A stretch of DNA of 64,000 nt from Leptidea sinapis (lineage: Eukaryota; Arthropoda; Insecta; Lepidoptera; Pieridae). Under the pieces are notes generated by a model. That model was not told the DNA's origin. It ran no database searches and saw nothing but the letters and a program-made list of their open reading frames with translations. Location: contig NC_066265.1 of assembly GCF_905404315.1 (NCBI RefSeq), forward strand, positions 34,062,501 to 34,126,500. The letters are read 5' to 3'. Made by a program: the position numbers and the translations under genes. Shown one piece after another: positions 34,235 through 45,075 of this stretch (position 1 is the stretch's first letter; each line of letters starts with the position of its first letter).

Positions 34235-34322
34235 TGATTGCATAGTGAACCGTTGTACGTGAAAGAAAGAAGCAGAAAGTTGCTCGACACCGCACTGGAG
34301 AGGAACCTTACACATTCAAACG
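34235..34322 (+). promoter_or_regulatory. Candidate non-coding first exon with strong donor
   Basis: A locally GC-richer block ends CAAACG|GTGAGT after 34322, a near-consensus donor. The block has no ATG-initiated frame, so it would be a 5' UTR exon on the plus strand, opposite to the two secreted-protein genes. It lies downstream of the candidate first exon at 3.9 kb and could be an alternative start of the same gene or of another one. Nothing beyond the donor and composition supports it. Confidence 0.25.
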
Positions 34323-34329
34323 GTGAGTG

Positions 34330-35100
34330 TGGAAACAGATCCTCGGAACGTTATCATTATCAAGTGTAACAATACGAAATATATGAGTTTTATAATATAC
34401 TAATGGTAAATAAATTAAGTACTCTGGGTAAATTAAGATCGCGCTCACTTAGGTAGATGACTCGTGCCGACGTTACTACGAGCGATATAGAATTTCAACA
34501 TCCACAAAATAAAGAGCTCATTGTTCACTGACCGAACCTAATTTTATTTTATTTTATTTATCTTTAATTTAAAAAATTTAAACCGATTGAAAAATCTCAA
34601 AAATTACTTACTCAGTAAAATACAAATAAATCGCAGTAAAGATACTTTATATTTTTAATACGTTGTGTAACAATTAGATTCTATTTGAGCCAGAAAACTT
34701 GTTAGATTAAACTTATTTTCAATTAATTAATATAGTTATTGTACGTGTATATTAATACGAAAGATTTTCTATATTTGTATTTTCGTTTAAAATTAAAAAA
34801 CAAATCTACTTGAATTGCAATAATGCATAGGTAAACATCGTACCCAATGTTTATTTATTTAGTTGGGCAACTAACAAATTAAACTCTTTGCATGCTTAAT
34901 CTTAAAATATAATAGTAATATTGAAAAGAGTTAATTCACTTATACAGTATATAAATACTTATATACTATTTTATAGGTTCGTTTACAACACATTGCTGTT
35001 AAAAAGAGGAAGGCGTTACATTTTTATATCAAATTCAGCCTAAAAGAATTCAGGACGAGTGACTAGTTTAGAAATAAAACAAATTGAAGCATTCACTATA
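34330..35100. other. AT-rich stretch, nothing recognised
   Basis: No exon with matching splice phase for either neighbouring gene was seen. Confidence 0.4.
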
Positions 35101-35111
35101 TTATGATATAT

Positions 35112-35117
35112 TTTATT
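35112..35117 (-). terminator. Polyadenylation signal of the Kazal gene
   Basis: A canonical AATAAA on the minus strand lies 26 bp beyond the stop codon at 35144. Confidence 0.7.
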
Positions 35118-35143
35118 AACTGAATGACGACTCTTGTCAATTA

Positions 35144-37229
35144 TTACACCGAAAACATGTGCTTCTGATTGGCTTTCTGATGAGTGCAAGCTCCGTAATG
35201 GACTATTGTAAGGTTTCTGTGGATTGCCTTGACAACTTCAAAATCGCACCTGTTGAAGTAGGTGAAGCCATCGCTGCCACATACTGGCTTCCTACCGTAG
35301 GCGCAATGGGGCTGCCCGTTCTGTGGTAGACTCAATAACAGGGCTACTGAAAAACAAAACACAAGTTACTGAAGTGTCCGTTAACACTTCACTTTATTAC
35401 CTATCATATACTCTCGAATCAGAGGAGAATCAAAGTCACCGGCAAAGACATTCAAGGTTTTATATTTTATAAGCATAAGGGATGAGACGAGCAGGACGTT
35501 TAGCTGATGGTAATTAATACGCCCTGCCCATTATGGTGCTGTGCCGCTCAGGATTGTTTAAAAACCCAAAAATTTAAGCGGCACTACAATTGCGCTCGTC
35601 ACCTTGAGACATAAGATGTTAAGTCTCATTTGCCCAGTAATTTCACTAGCTACGGCGCCCTTCAATCCAAAAAATAATGCTTACACGCTTACTTGTGGTA
35701 CTCATAGTTTAGCCGACACCCTGTGATGCCCTGTGCAAAGGATCCTCTCACTGGTAAATTCCCATAGTCGCCTCTTACGACACCCTCGGGACTTCCCTGA
35801 TCTTTTTTTGCCCCAGGAAAGCACAAGGCTATGTGGTGAGTTTGGTTCTATAGTATTTGACTCACGTTAGATGCAGGTATAGTATTATTGCTGCTTTATA
35901 TCGTCCACACGGACGACTTCGCGGACACCAGCGTCTTGTTTGTAATCTGTCTGGCTGTCCACGTAGTGTTCATACCAAAAAGATGGTCAAAGCAGTATGG
36001 AAAAGAATTCGAAGAAATCCTGTACGCAAGCAAAAGATTTTATCTCGGGAGATGAAGATAGCATCAAGAACCATGTCGCGTATTTTAAAAGATGACTTAT
36101 AACTTTCAGCCTATAAGAGACGTATCTACTGGTCATTTTTTATCTGATAAAATAAAAAAGAATAGGGTGGTAAAATCGAAACAACTACTGAAGCGGTACT
36201 TAGTTTACGGAAGAGATTTTTTTTACAATTGAGTAACATTAGCAAACGCAATGACCGTATTTATGCTCAAAGCTCTGAGGAAGCTTCCCAATTAGTCAAC
36301 AGAGTGCAACGTGAGCACTATCCCACTTCAGTGATGGTTTGGTGGGGTATTAGCTATGAAGGAGTGACTGAGCCATACTTTTGTGAAAAACATAGACACA
36401 AGTCTATCAAGATACTATTCTTGAGAAGGTAGTGAAGCCCCTTTTCAATAACCAAGAGTGGTCCTTCCAGCAAGACTGCGCCGGGTCATAAAGCTCGGTC
36501 TACGGAGTCTTGGTTGGTAACGAACATTCCCATGGAAAGAGTGCGTGCTTCTATAATTGATAAACATCGTGCCTCAACGTTAACAGGACTGTATTGCAGC
36601 CAATGGAGAACACTTCGAACTAGCTTTTTATATGTTAAATTGTTTTATATTTATGAATTATAACACACTGTAAAAGTAATAATTGTTATTTGCAATAGAA
36701 ATTTTCCCTTTTCTTTGTTTCTGTATTTGTGGCATGACTAGGCAATTCCGCAGTAATCAAAAGATTATTACATACATACATACATTATTTACATTGTTCA
36801 GATGCGTGTACTATATAATATAATTGAGAATAATTTTATTAGTCACATTGTTACTGTTTGAATGTGTTATTAATTACTAATTTGAATTGTTATTCAGAAT
36901 GACTTAATATAATGTCATCGAAAAGGATTTAATTGTATGCGCTAACTAGGCGCTAGATGTATGTGACCTTTATGTTCTGCCTGGTTGGTTACAGTCGTGC
37001 AAATTAACTGAAGAATGAACTTTTTGACTTCAATAAAAATCCTTTAAAAATTAACATTTTAACTTCAATAAATCCCGGGACCACTCGATTATCACAAGTA
37101 TTATATTTCCTTTCTATTAGATTGGTAACCTCTGTTGTAAAGGTTTACCTTTCGTAAGCAAACAAGACTTCTTATAAATTATTTAATAATTATTTCAATC
37201 TGTTACTCACTTGCCAAAACTACAATCAT
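35144..37229 (-). CDS. Secreted single-domain Kazal-type inhibitor, atypical four-Cys form
   Basis: Exon 1 is 37229-37211, exon 2 is 35346-35144, and the intron is 1,864 bp with donor A|GTGAGT and acceptor TGTTTTGTTTTTCAG. Phases agree and give 73 residues. The signal peptide MIVVLAIALLLSLPQNGQ is split by the intron after codon 6. The Kazal domain spans about residues 21-60: C-x7-C-x10-C-x19-C with the hallmark PVCGSDGFTYFNRC. Canonical Kazal domains have six Cys. The positions here correspond to C2, C3, C4 and C6, so the C1-C5 disulfide is missing. By the family rule (second residue after C2) the P1 residue is Tyr23, which predicts inhibition of chymotrypsin-like proteases. NLT at 51-53 is an N-glycosylation sequon. 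The product should be secreted and may act in haemolymph, gut or silk; which cannot be told from sequence. The intron holds a SINE and a Tc1 relic. The frame is intact, so the gene is probably functional. Confidence 0.85.
35461..35830 (+). mobile_element. SINE-like family S, copy 2 (inside the Kazal intron)
   Basis: It shows all the ordered family words (GCTGATGGTAATTAATACGC, CACCTTGAGACATAAGATGT, CAGTAATTTCACTAGCTACG, CGCCTCTTACGACACCC). It lies antisense to the gene, close to the 3' acceptor. Confidence 0.75.
35850..36640 (+). pseudogene. Tc1-like transposase relic (inside the Kazal intron)
   Basis: The open segment 35857-36102 encodes CPRSVHTKKMVKAVWKRIRR and QKILSREMKIASRTMSRILK. This is the linker and second helix-turn-helix region of a Tc1/mariner-superfamily transposase. 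After stops and a shift, 36229-36432 encodes NDRIYAQSSEEASQLVNRVQ and HYPTSVMVWWGISYEGVTEP, and then WSFQQDCA supplies the second catalytic Asp. The first catalytic Asp region is scrambled and the third acidic residue is missing. Terminal repeats were not found. The element is long dead. Confidence 0.7.
36641..37210. other. Remainder of the Kazal intron
   Basis: AT-rich intronic sequence; no element recognised. Confidence 0.5.
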
Positions 37230-37302
37230 TGTAGTACTCTCTGTAGTAATTTAACAACTTCCAATCAAAACATATAATTGAAAATTGTTCAACAATTCCA
37301 CG

Positions 37303-37313
37303 GTATAATATAT
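37303..37313 (-). promoter_or_regulatory. TATA-like box of the Kazal gene
   Basis: A TATATTATA stretch on the minus strand lies about 75-85 bp upstream of the start codon at 37229, a suitable distance for a TATA box with a leader of about 45-50 nt. Confidence 0.35.
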
Positions 37314-37464
37314 TCAGTACTAACATAATTCATCGTATATTTCCATGACCGACGCATAATAAATTAATTTTTTTGTTTGAGTTTGGCTGTAAATTATTGT
37401 GAACTGTAAATATGGAAACGAAATTAATAGAAAACTTAAATAATAACTTTAATATTACTTACAA

Positions 37465-37560
37465 GTGTAAGCGTACACTTAGAAGGCCGAAAACGCTCCT
37501 GTGATTCCTCTTGAGTTGCAGGAGAGTATGGGCGGCGGTAATCGGTAATATCATTAAGTG
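37465..37560 (+). mobile_element. LINE family A, 3' tail fragment
   Basis: AAAACGCTCCTGTGATTCCT followed by GTTGCAGGAGAGTATGGGCG is the family's final coding and tail segment. Confidence 0.65.
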
Positions 37561-38262
37561 GATTGCCTGACAGGCCCGATTATTGATCAACATTAATGTC
37601 GTGATTCGAAAACACTTTACAGAAAATAACACCTGTATGGATAATTACACTGAAGAAAAAATATAATTTGGAAGTCTTTTTCTTTAACACTATTTTGTCA
37701 AATAGTGATGTCACTTAAGCCTAAAAATCTTTTTTCTTCATTTTTTAGGTAAATCCCCGTAAAAATTTACATTTACCCGGTGTCATGTAATAATGTGAGT
37801 TATGAAAGCCTACATCACAGAAGTATAGAATAAAGTCAGTATCACTATTAGTTAATTATTTCATAAGTATATTATATTGTAAACACATTTTTATATATTT
37901 TTAATTGAAGACAAGGCCAATTAAAGTATTGCAAACAAATATTGATTCAGATATTACAAATGATACAAACAACAATATTACTTAATACCTGCACTTCGAG
38001 ACATTTTGTTACGAGTATCTATACGAATGGTGTCTCAGATTAACTTTTGAAAATAGAACAGTTTGAACAGCCGTCCACTAACGATAACATGTCGCACCGC
38101 ACACGGCACACGGCACATGGGCCGCCACGTGTTACCTGTTGCCACGCCGCGCCGGCCGGTGAAGCCTTACCTAATAATGATAAGTTTACATTATTACAAT
38201 AATGATACAAGTACAATGCTCTTTCTAATTCATTGCTTTGTTATAATAAACCTTGACCTAAT
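37561..38262. other. Stretch with a GC-rich patch
   Basis: The patch at 38088-38166 (CGCACACGGCACACGGCACA, then CACGCCGCGCCGGCCGGTG) is conspicuously CpG-rich against its AT-rich flanks. On the minus strand it contains a donor-like CAACAG|GTAACA. It may be a promoter-associated island, but no gene can be attached. Confidence 0.3.
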
Positions 38263-38264
38263 AC

Positions 38265-38480
38265 AATTGGACGAGCCATATGAACGACACAGTGGTTAGT
38301 GACTAAGTGCCTATTGAGCTATAAAAGTCTCGGGATCGAATCCCGGTAGGTGCAGACATTTAATGATGAATATAGACGTTCCTATGTGATTATGAATGTT
38401 TATAAAGTATGAATATGGTTATCTTGCAGCCATAATATGGGCTATATAGGAGTTTGGAGCAAAATAATTTATGTAATATT
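38265..38480 (+). mobile_element. tRNA-derived SINE
   Basis: An A-box-like GTGGTTAGTGACT is followed about 37 bp later by a B box GGGATCGAATCCC, matching the RNA polymerase III consensus GWTCRANNC. A non-tRNA body and an AT-rich tail follow. The internal tRNA-like part lacks proper cloverleaf stems, so this is a SINE rather than a tRNA gene. Confidence 0.7.
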
Positions 38481-39078
38481 AAAAAATCTTTAATTAAAGA
38501 CATGAATGAAATATTTGATCACAATTATATAATTTTCTATAAATATGAGAAATATGAATTTTTCTAAATGGCTATCTTATCGAATAATTGATTACACATT
38601 AGGTACACAGATTATATAAACTCTAACATTATTTAATCAATATTAATATTTTTGATTAACTAATAAAACGCCGTACAAACTACTCACCATCACTACCTGA
38701 GTAGGTACCTAGTAGATAAATGAACATAACATAATGAACATAAATATAATAAGCTTACTTCTTGTCAAAACCTTTTTGGAGCTCAGTAAATGTAAACTTT
38801 AACATTGCAAGTGTTTCCCACGCCTTACTGCCTTACCTGCCACCTGCAGCCTGTAATATAAAGGTATTGAAATAAATGTTCGTTATACAACTATCATTAT
38901 GGCCTTTAAAGGTTACTCCTGGCCCGGCCCCAGCCTATCGGAATGCTCTCGATTGCAAAACGGTTTATGAAGACAACAACAAAAAGTTATTCAGGTGTAT
39001 TATACGTAGGTACGTACTATGTAACTATACATTTATAATATACATTTACATACTTGATACATATTTTATTTACTTTTT
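38481..39078. other. AT-rich stretch, nothing recognised
   Basis: Open frames here have no protein-like pattern. Confidence 0.45.
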
Positions 39079-41235
39079 ATAATAATAATAATAATAATAA
39101 TATATTTATTTGCAAAAAACATAGTATACAATGGTGTTTAAATTTAAATAAATAATAAGAGCTTACATGTTTTGCCAGCACTATTCCTAGCATGCAAATA
39201 TTTAAACACAATGAATATAATCAGAATTTCATTTCCATAAAGTCCTTAATACTATAAAAATTATAATCATTTAGCCAACTATATAGCTTATTCTTGAATA
39301 ATCTAGAATTTAAATTTTTTATGCTACTCGGTAACTTATTATAAATACGAACACAATTACATACACAACTTTTATTATATTTGGTAATTTTTGGAACATC
39401 ATGAAGAAGGAGTCTTTGTGGATCACGTCGTTTCCGCGGATTTAGATCATTAGCTGATTTAAACAATTCTTTATTTTTTTTTACAAACATACATATCTCG
39501 AAGATGTAAAGCGACGGCAAAGGTAACAATCCTAGTTTTTTAAATATGGGTTGACACGATTGCTCAGGATGCATCCCGTACATTGCCCTAATACACTTTT
39601 TTTGAGCAATAAATGCTCTCTTGATATCTGTGCTGTGTCCCCATAATATAAACCCGTAGCGCAGTACTGATTCTACATGTGCGTGATAAGTCATTATAGC
39701 AGTTTTTAAGCTTGTTACTCTTTTGACTTGCTTAAGCGCATATACGAACTTATTTATTCTCTTACATATATTATCTACTTGCTCTTTCCAATTGAAGTTC
39801 TCATCTATTATTACTCCTAGAAACTTTGTATGTGCTTCTTCTTTAATTGTCGTTATTTTTAGTTGTATATTGTATTTAGGATTATAACATTTATTGAAAT
39901 TGATATATACGGATTTATTAAGATTTATTTTCAAATTATTTATATCAAGCCATTGTATTAATTTATTTATAGTGTTATTAATTTCAATCTCATGATTATT
40001 GATACAGTTATTATTTTTTTCAGACGCTACAACGATTGTGATATCATCAGCAAATAACACACATTGATGTTTGGTTATGTTAATAATATCATTTATATAT
40101 AATAAGAATAGGATAGGGCCCAGCACACTTCCTTGTGGAACGCCACATTTATTGTGCTTGTATTCGGACAAGAAAGGGACCATATCTCCATTGTCATCTA
40201 TCTTATCAATAACGACACATTGTTGCCTGTTGCTAAGATATGATGCTATCCACTGAAGTGTAGGACCCCTGATACCGATTAATTCAAGCTTATCTAGTAG
40301 CAGATTGTGGGAGACTAAGTCGAAGGCTTTCGAGATATCAAAAAATAGTGCAGTAGTTAGATTGCTATTGTTGATACTTGTAACTATAGACTTTACAAGA
40401 GTGAATAGCGCTAATGAAGTGGACTTATTTTTTTGAAAGCCAAACTGTTCGTTGCTAATTATATGAAATTTTTCGCAATATTCGCTTAATCTTCTGTACA
40501 TGCACTTTTCATATATCTTAGACAATATGGGTATCAAAGTTATTGGACGATAGTTATTAATATTACATTTTTCACCTTTTTTAAATAATGGCTTAACCAA
40601 TGAATATTTCAGGGCGTCAGGAAAAGTGCCCGTCTCAAACGATGTATTTATTAAATGTGTTAAAATGGCAGTTAATTGATTAGCACACTCTTTAATAATT
40701 TTGGTGTTGATTTCATCATAACCTACAGAATTGGAGTTAGTTAAAGACATTATTTCTCGTCTAACCTCATTTTCTGTCATGGGTTTTAGGAACATTGAGT
40801 TTACATGGGCACTAATATTATATGATTTTTTAATACTTTTTTGTGTTGTTTTATGTGTTAAGTTAATGTAGTGATTGTTGAAGGCAGTAGCAATATCAAC
40901 GGGTTTTGTTATTGTCGTGTTGTTAACTATAATTTTTTCTATGTTTCCTTTGCAGTTTGTGTCTCGTATTTCATTTTTAATTACTGCCCATGTGGCTCTA
41001 CATTTATTATCATGTTTGTTTATATACTTAATGTTTTCATTTTTTTTTGAATTCACAATACATTTTTTTAGAATATTAGAATATGTCTTATATCTATTTT
41101 TATTACTAGTATTTTTATTTTTATAGTATTTACATCTTAGTTTACGTTTATTCAAACAACTTTTTTTTAAGCCTTGACTTATCCAGTTTTGTTTATTTTT
41201 ATTTTTGTTAATTATTTTGTTAATTATTTACTTGT
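39079..41235 (-). mobile_element. LINE J, 5'-truncated, with (TAA)n tail
   Basis: On the minus strand the reverse transcriptase ORF is followed by about 120 bp of 3' UTR ending in AATAAATATATT and an (ATT)n run at 39079-39102, a simple-repeat tail as in several Jockey/I-group LINEs. The 5' end is truncated near 41235 just before NKQNWISQGLKKS-like residues that sit between the endonuclease and RT domains. It is the least decayed element in the window. Confidence 0.75.
39221..41155 (-). CDS. Reverse transcriptase of LINE J, uninterrupted 644 codons
   Basis: Residues are counted from the TTG codon at 41155. The open frame continues upstream for about 25 more codons to near 41225, where the element is truncated, so no genuine start exists. 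RT motifs run in order: NYRPITLIPILSKIYEK (201-217), SNEQFGFQKNKST (234-246), ALFFDISKAFD (269-279, catalytic Asp 273), CGVPQGSVLGPILFLLYIND (337-356) and the catalytic FADD (368-371), then LGV(I)ID. The C-terminal domain has ESVLRYGFILWG and a CVRIYNKLPSSIKN block. All catalytic residues are present and there is no stop or frameshift. The endonuclease and any ORF1 are absent, so it cannot move by itself, but it inserted recently. It is Lys/Asn-rich, in keeping with the AT-rich host. The clade within the Jockey/CR1 group is not resolved. Confidence 0.85.
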   Translation of the reverse strand: MNKRKLRCKYYKNKNTSNKNRYKTYSNILKKCIVNSKKNENIKYINKHDNKCRATWAVIKNEIRDTNCKGNIEKIIVNNTTITKPVDIATAFNNHYINLTHKTTQKSIKKSYNISAHVNSMFLKPMTENEVRREIMSLTNSNSVGYDEINTKIIKECANQLTAILTHLINTSFETGTFPDALKYSLVKPLFKKGEKCNINNYRPITLIPILSKIYEKCMYRRLSEYCEKFHIISNEQFGFQKNKSTSLALFTLVKSIVTSINNSNLTTALFFDISKAFDLVSHNLLLDKLELIGIRGPTLQWIASYLSNRQQCVVIDKIDDNGDMVPFLSEYKHNKCGVPQGSVLGPILFLLYINDIINITKHQCVLFADDITIVVASEKNNNCINNHEIEINNTINKLIQWLDINNLKINLNKSVYINFNKCYNPKYNIQLKITTIKEEAHTKFLGVIIDENFNWKEQVDNICKRINKFVYALKQVKRVTSLKTAIMTYHAHVESVLRYGFILWGHSTDIKRAFIAQKKCIRAMYGMHPEQSCQPIFKKLGLLPLPSLYIFEICMFVKKNKELFKSANDLNPRKRRDPQRLLLHDVPKITKYNKSCVCNCVRIYNKLPSSIKNLNSRLFKNKLYSWLNDYNFYSIKDFMEMKF

Positions 41236-43650
41236 TGTAATCATATAAAATATAGTAAATATTATAATATTATAATATCTAACAGTGCCATAAAAAGCAA
41301 TATAAACATTTATAAATAAACATACATGGGGATACTCTATCACTAGCTATAGGTACATAATATATTGTGCAAAGCCTTCGAAGGAAGTACAATATACTAT
41401 ATATTATACCAATATTGATATGTCAATGTGTGCGTTAGCAAGTGGTTTAATATTTAAAATACTAAGCAGCTAATGACAAGCGTGGGTGACTGTTTACGAC
41501 CTGACAATCAAAATCGGTTACAGAACCAATAGATTCGATTCCCTCTTCAATCTTGCTGTATCTCCGTTATAGATGTTCTTCTCTCTCGTACGTTTTGTTT
41601 GTCTATACGCTAGTATATTATAAGTGTATTTGTATTATATTACACTTCTACAAAGGAGGAAATTCCTGGCGACGAAATAAACTCGCATTAGATGAGAGTT
41701 AGATTGGTTCATCGCCCCGAAATAAAGCCCCGTCACTAACTTGTTAGAACCACTTACGAGAATATAATATTGAGTTCTATAAACATGAATGACGTGACTC
41801 TATTGGTGAGGCCCTTTTGACTGAGACAATGGTCGGTGAGATCGTCCGACTAAACTTTGTGAAGTACAAACTCAAAATTAGGATGTCTCTACAATTTCCT
41901 TCTCCAAAAATTAACTAATCATTTATCAACTAATGGGAAGGAAATATTGTGTGTAGGTCTGTTTTGAATATTTCACTTATTTTTGTTGGATCTGTCTGTT
42001 TGGGGTTTACATGGTTAAGCCTTTATCACTTGTTGAAGTTCTCTAGCACAAACGAAAATATCACAAAAAGATAAAACAGAGAAACACAGATAATGATGTT
42101 ATTAATCTTATTTAATTATTTATTGAGCCATGACGTCATAACCGGCCGCCATGACACCTACGATCGTTTTCGTTTTCGCATAATTCAAAGTGGATTTATA
42201 CAAAAAAACATTGATTCACACTACAGATTATTTATTAAAAAGTTTTTTTTTCGGAAGAAGTAGATTAAGCTAGTTAAATTAATTATTAATTATTTAGACC
42301 TAACAATGAAAAAATGTGTCATCTCGTTGTATTACCTCGTTTATATTAGTATAAGATAATGAACAACTCGTGTTAGTAACACAATACGGTTGATTGTAAG
42401 ATGTAAACTTATCTAGCTCGTTAATTTAACTGCAGCAGTTATAGCTATGGTCTTTATGCAAGCGAAATTATTCACAAATCATTGTCAGTTGTTATCTGTT
42501 GGAGATAGTTAACCCTACAGCCATCGTGGCCCGCTCCTCACGATTTCAGGTAATGCTGCTTATGTGAAGCCTCCAGCGCAAGTATTTATTACTAATGGTG
42601 AGTTTATGTTATGGGTTGTTTATCCCCAAATGTAAGAAAACTGTTAGAATTAAAACTTATACAGGCAATGAAGAAGAGACGTAAACTGTTTGAAGAGTTG
42701 TTACAGTGAGCTTTGGTTTGATACTATTTTTGAATATTACACTGTAAATCGGAGCAATTTGGCATTCTTGTCACTTTTTGTCTCGCGTCACACGTTCTGT
42801 GTCTGAAAGCGGACTGTACGGGAATCAAACGTAATTTTGTAAGTAGAGGACACTTGACCGCTGCGCACTTCAAGGGCAAAGCTTAGCGGACGAGTTATTG
42901 ATGGACTATTCTTCTAGAGGCTTAAAATATATTTGGTAATAGAAATCCCGTTCGATACAGAACCCTGAAAATAAACCAACGTGTAGTTATCTTAAGGCTT
43001 AAACGGGCACAGCTTAGATGTTCTGATTTCCGATCGAAAGTTAGAAACGATGCCAAGTCACGATCTCACCCAGTATAAAATGCTAACGAGGATTTAACGA
43101 AAGTGAACAAACTCTATTGTTAGATACAGTACAGGTGTCGGGCGGCTGATGGTACGATGGTTGATATGACACGTCACACCCACCACGTGTGTCGTAACGT
43201 ACGAGTAGTACTCGTGCTAACAGCTAAAACAATCATATTATGTTCTCTTAGTCGAAACATGTTTCATAATGTTTCCGATAATATCTCCTCAATGAATAAT
43301 AGGTGTTTCAATATCTGTGTAATGTGACTACCAGTGACTGGAGGCTTCTTTGCACAGAATGTGTGCCACTTGGAGCACATTTACTCATGTGCCACTGCGG
43401 CCTTCTTCACTACTTTCTGTCGTAAAGCAGTAATATGTACACATTGTGTTTTGGTTTGCATACGATATTTAATTATTACCTAAATATTACTCACTGTGAC
43501 ATTTCATTAAAAATATATTAGCGTTACGATTTTAACAATAAGGGAAAAAATTACAAGTGTGCAAAGAAGAATATACTTACAATATTTAGAAAATTTATCA
43601 AAATACAAAAAACCAGCAAAATTTTCGTTCAATTTTTAGGTTAGTTTGGT
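41236..43650. other. Mostly AT-rich, with two repeat fragments
   Basis: A reversed copy of repeat R3 lies at 41505-41605 (TTCGATTCCCTCTTC, CTTGCTGTATCTCCGTTATA, GATGTTCTTCTCTCTCGTAC). The segment near 42121 (TTGAGCCATGACGTCAT) matches 22080. No gene was recognised. Confidence 0.45.
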
Positions 43651-43654
43651 TGCT

Positions 43655-43790
43655 ACTGAAATAACTGGGCTGTGTCAAGGTGACGAGTTCATTTGCGATG
43701 TCGCTCAGAATTTTCTATTTTTCTAAAATCTGGGTACTGAATACTGGGTACTGAATTGTGATACGCAAGGCTTATCCCTCGTTCGACTGG
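43655..43790 (-). mobile_element. SINE-like family S, degenerate reversed fragment
   Basis: GTGTCAAGGTGACGAGTTCA and GATGTCGCTCAGAATTTT are reverse-complement family S words in the right order. The copy is diverged and carries a short local duplication of CTGGGTACTGAA. Confidence 0.5.
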
Positions 43791-44900
43791 TTATTTTGTC
43801 TCAGAAAATATAAAAAAGGTATTCTTGTTGTAACTTATAAGTTTTCAAAGTGGTCTTGTGTAACACTGTTGTAATTTAAAGCCCGATGAAATAAAAAAAC
43901 GGACTAAACAGTGAGAAACATATAAATTATAAATCTATAACATTGAATCTGTTAGGCCGGATAGGAGGTCAGGGTACGAGAAGGAACGAAAAAAGATATG
44001 TGTGGCGCGGCGAGTGAAAGAATATGTCCGTTTGGTGTCCTTCGTTGAATGTGGTCACGGCGTAAGTTTTTACAGGTTTTTTTAGGTCAAGACTTGCGTT
44101 GCCGGACCTTGAAGTGGGAATACCTATGCTCTAAGCTGTCATAATCTGTTCGGTAATGCTGCAGCAGTTGATTCAACAAAGTGGCTGGGCGAGGCAAAAA
44201 GTTTCTATCAAGCCGCGCGCTTGTAAAATACCACACGTCAACATGATGCGGGTGAAATGGACCCATATAATTTAAAAATTAAGGAAGCATCGTACAAGTA
44301 CAAGTTTATATTAATTATAAACTTAAGTTTATACGATGTTTATACAAAAATATTGAGGTGCTAAGATATGGGAGTCAAAAGAAATAAATTATTATAATTT
44401 ATTCAATAATAAGTCATCTTGCACTAACGGAACTAATCATTGCGCAATTGACATCTACATTAATTGACATGACAGTAATTTTTTATATGGATTTTCGACA
44501 CCATCAAGCTATCTATACCTACTCAAATCAGTAATTCAGTAGTAATTCAAAATAAGAATCAATAAGCTTATTATCGTTTTTTGATACTAAAATCAGTAGG
44601 TAAGTTATCTTTAAAAGATTCGATACCTGCTTGAAAATATAATGAATTGTAAATCCTCAATTATTAGCTGCTGGCCAACCTTTCACACATATATTATATT
44701 ATCTTTTAGCAGACAGTAATATTAGGCATAGACCTAAGATACCAATTATTGATTGAACAATAGATTTTGATTAATTTTAGGTTATATTATACTTTTTGGT
44801 ATATCTTTTTTCTCCCACTTTTTTAGACTTATTTACGATTTGCTTTTTTCTTAGTTTTGTTACGTTCTACAATTATTATTAAGTTTCCATGATGTACGCC
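43791..44900. other. Stretch without gene; imperfect inverted repeat
   Basis: An imperfect inverted repeat occupies 44290-44340 (CATCGTA...TACGATG, with AAGTTTAT/ATAAACTT arms). Nothing else was recognised. Confidence 0.4.
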
Positions 44901-44904
44901 ACTT

Positions 44905-45075
44905 CTTTCTGTGGGTCCCAAAATACATGCATTCTTGCCATACTCCTTTGACATTTTGACGTAATGACTGGTGGTGATGAGATCCGATCGCTGGTGCCAA
45001 CCTGAGCAACTCTTCGGAGCACTCCCCGTGACGAGTGATATATGCTGCAGAGACCCAACGTCGACAGAGTACCAA
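44905..45075 (-). mobile_element. LINE C-terminal fragment related to family A
   Basis: The minus strand encodes AAYITRHGECSEELLRLAPA, clearly the FYRIYHGECSEELFHLIPA block of family A, followed by diverged residues. It is probably a related subfamily. Confidence 0.55.

Noticed and set aside
35857..36102. Possible host DNA-binding protein
   Set aside because: The KKMVKAVWKRIRR and SRTMSRILK blocks are Tc1 transposase, and the frame is followed by stops and a scrambled catalytic core.
38265..38345. tRNA gene
   Set aside because: Only the A and B boxes fit. No acceptor, D or anticodon stems can be paired, and a SINE body follows.
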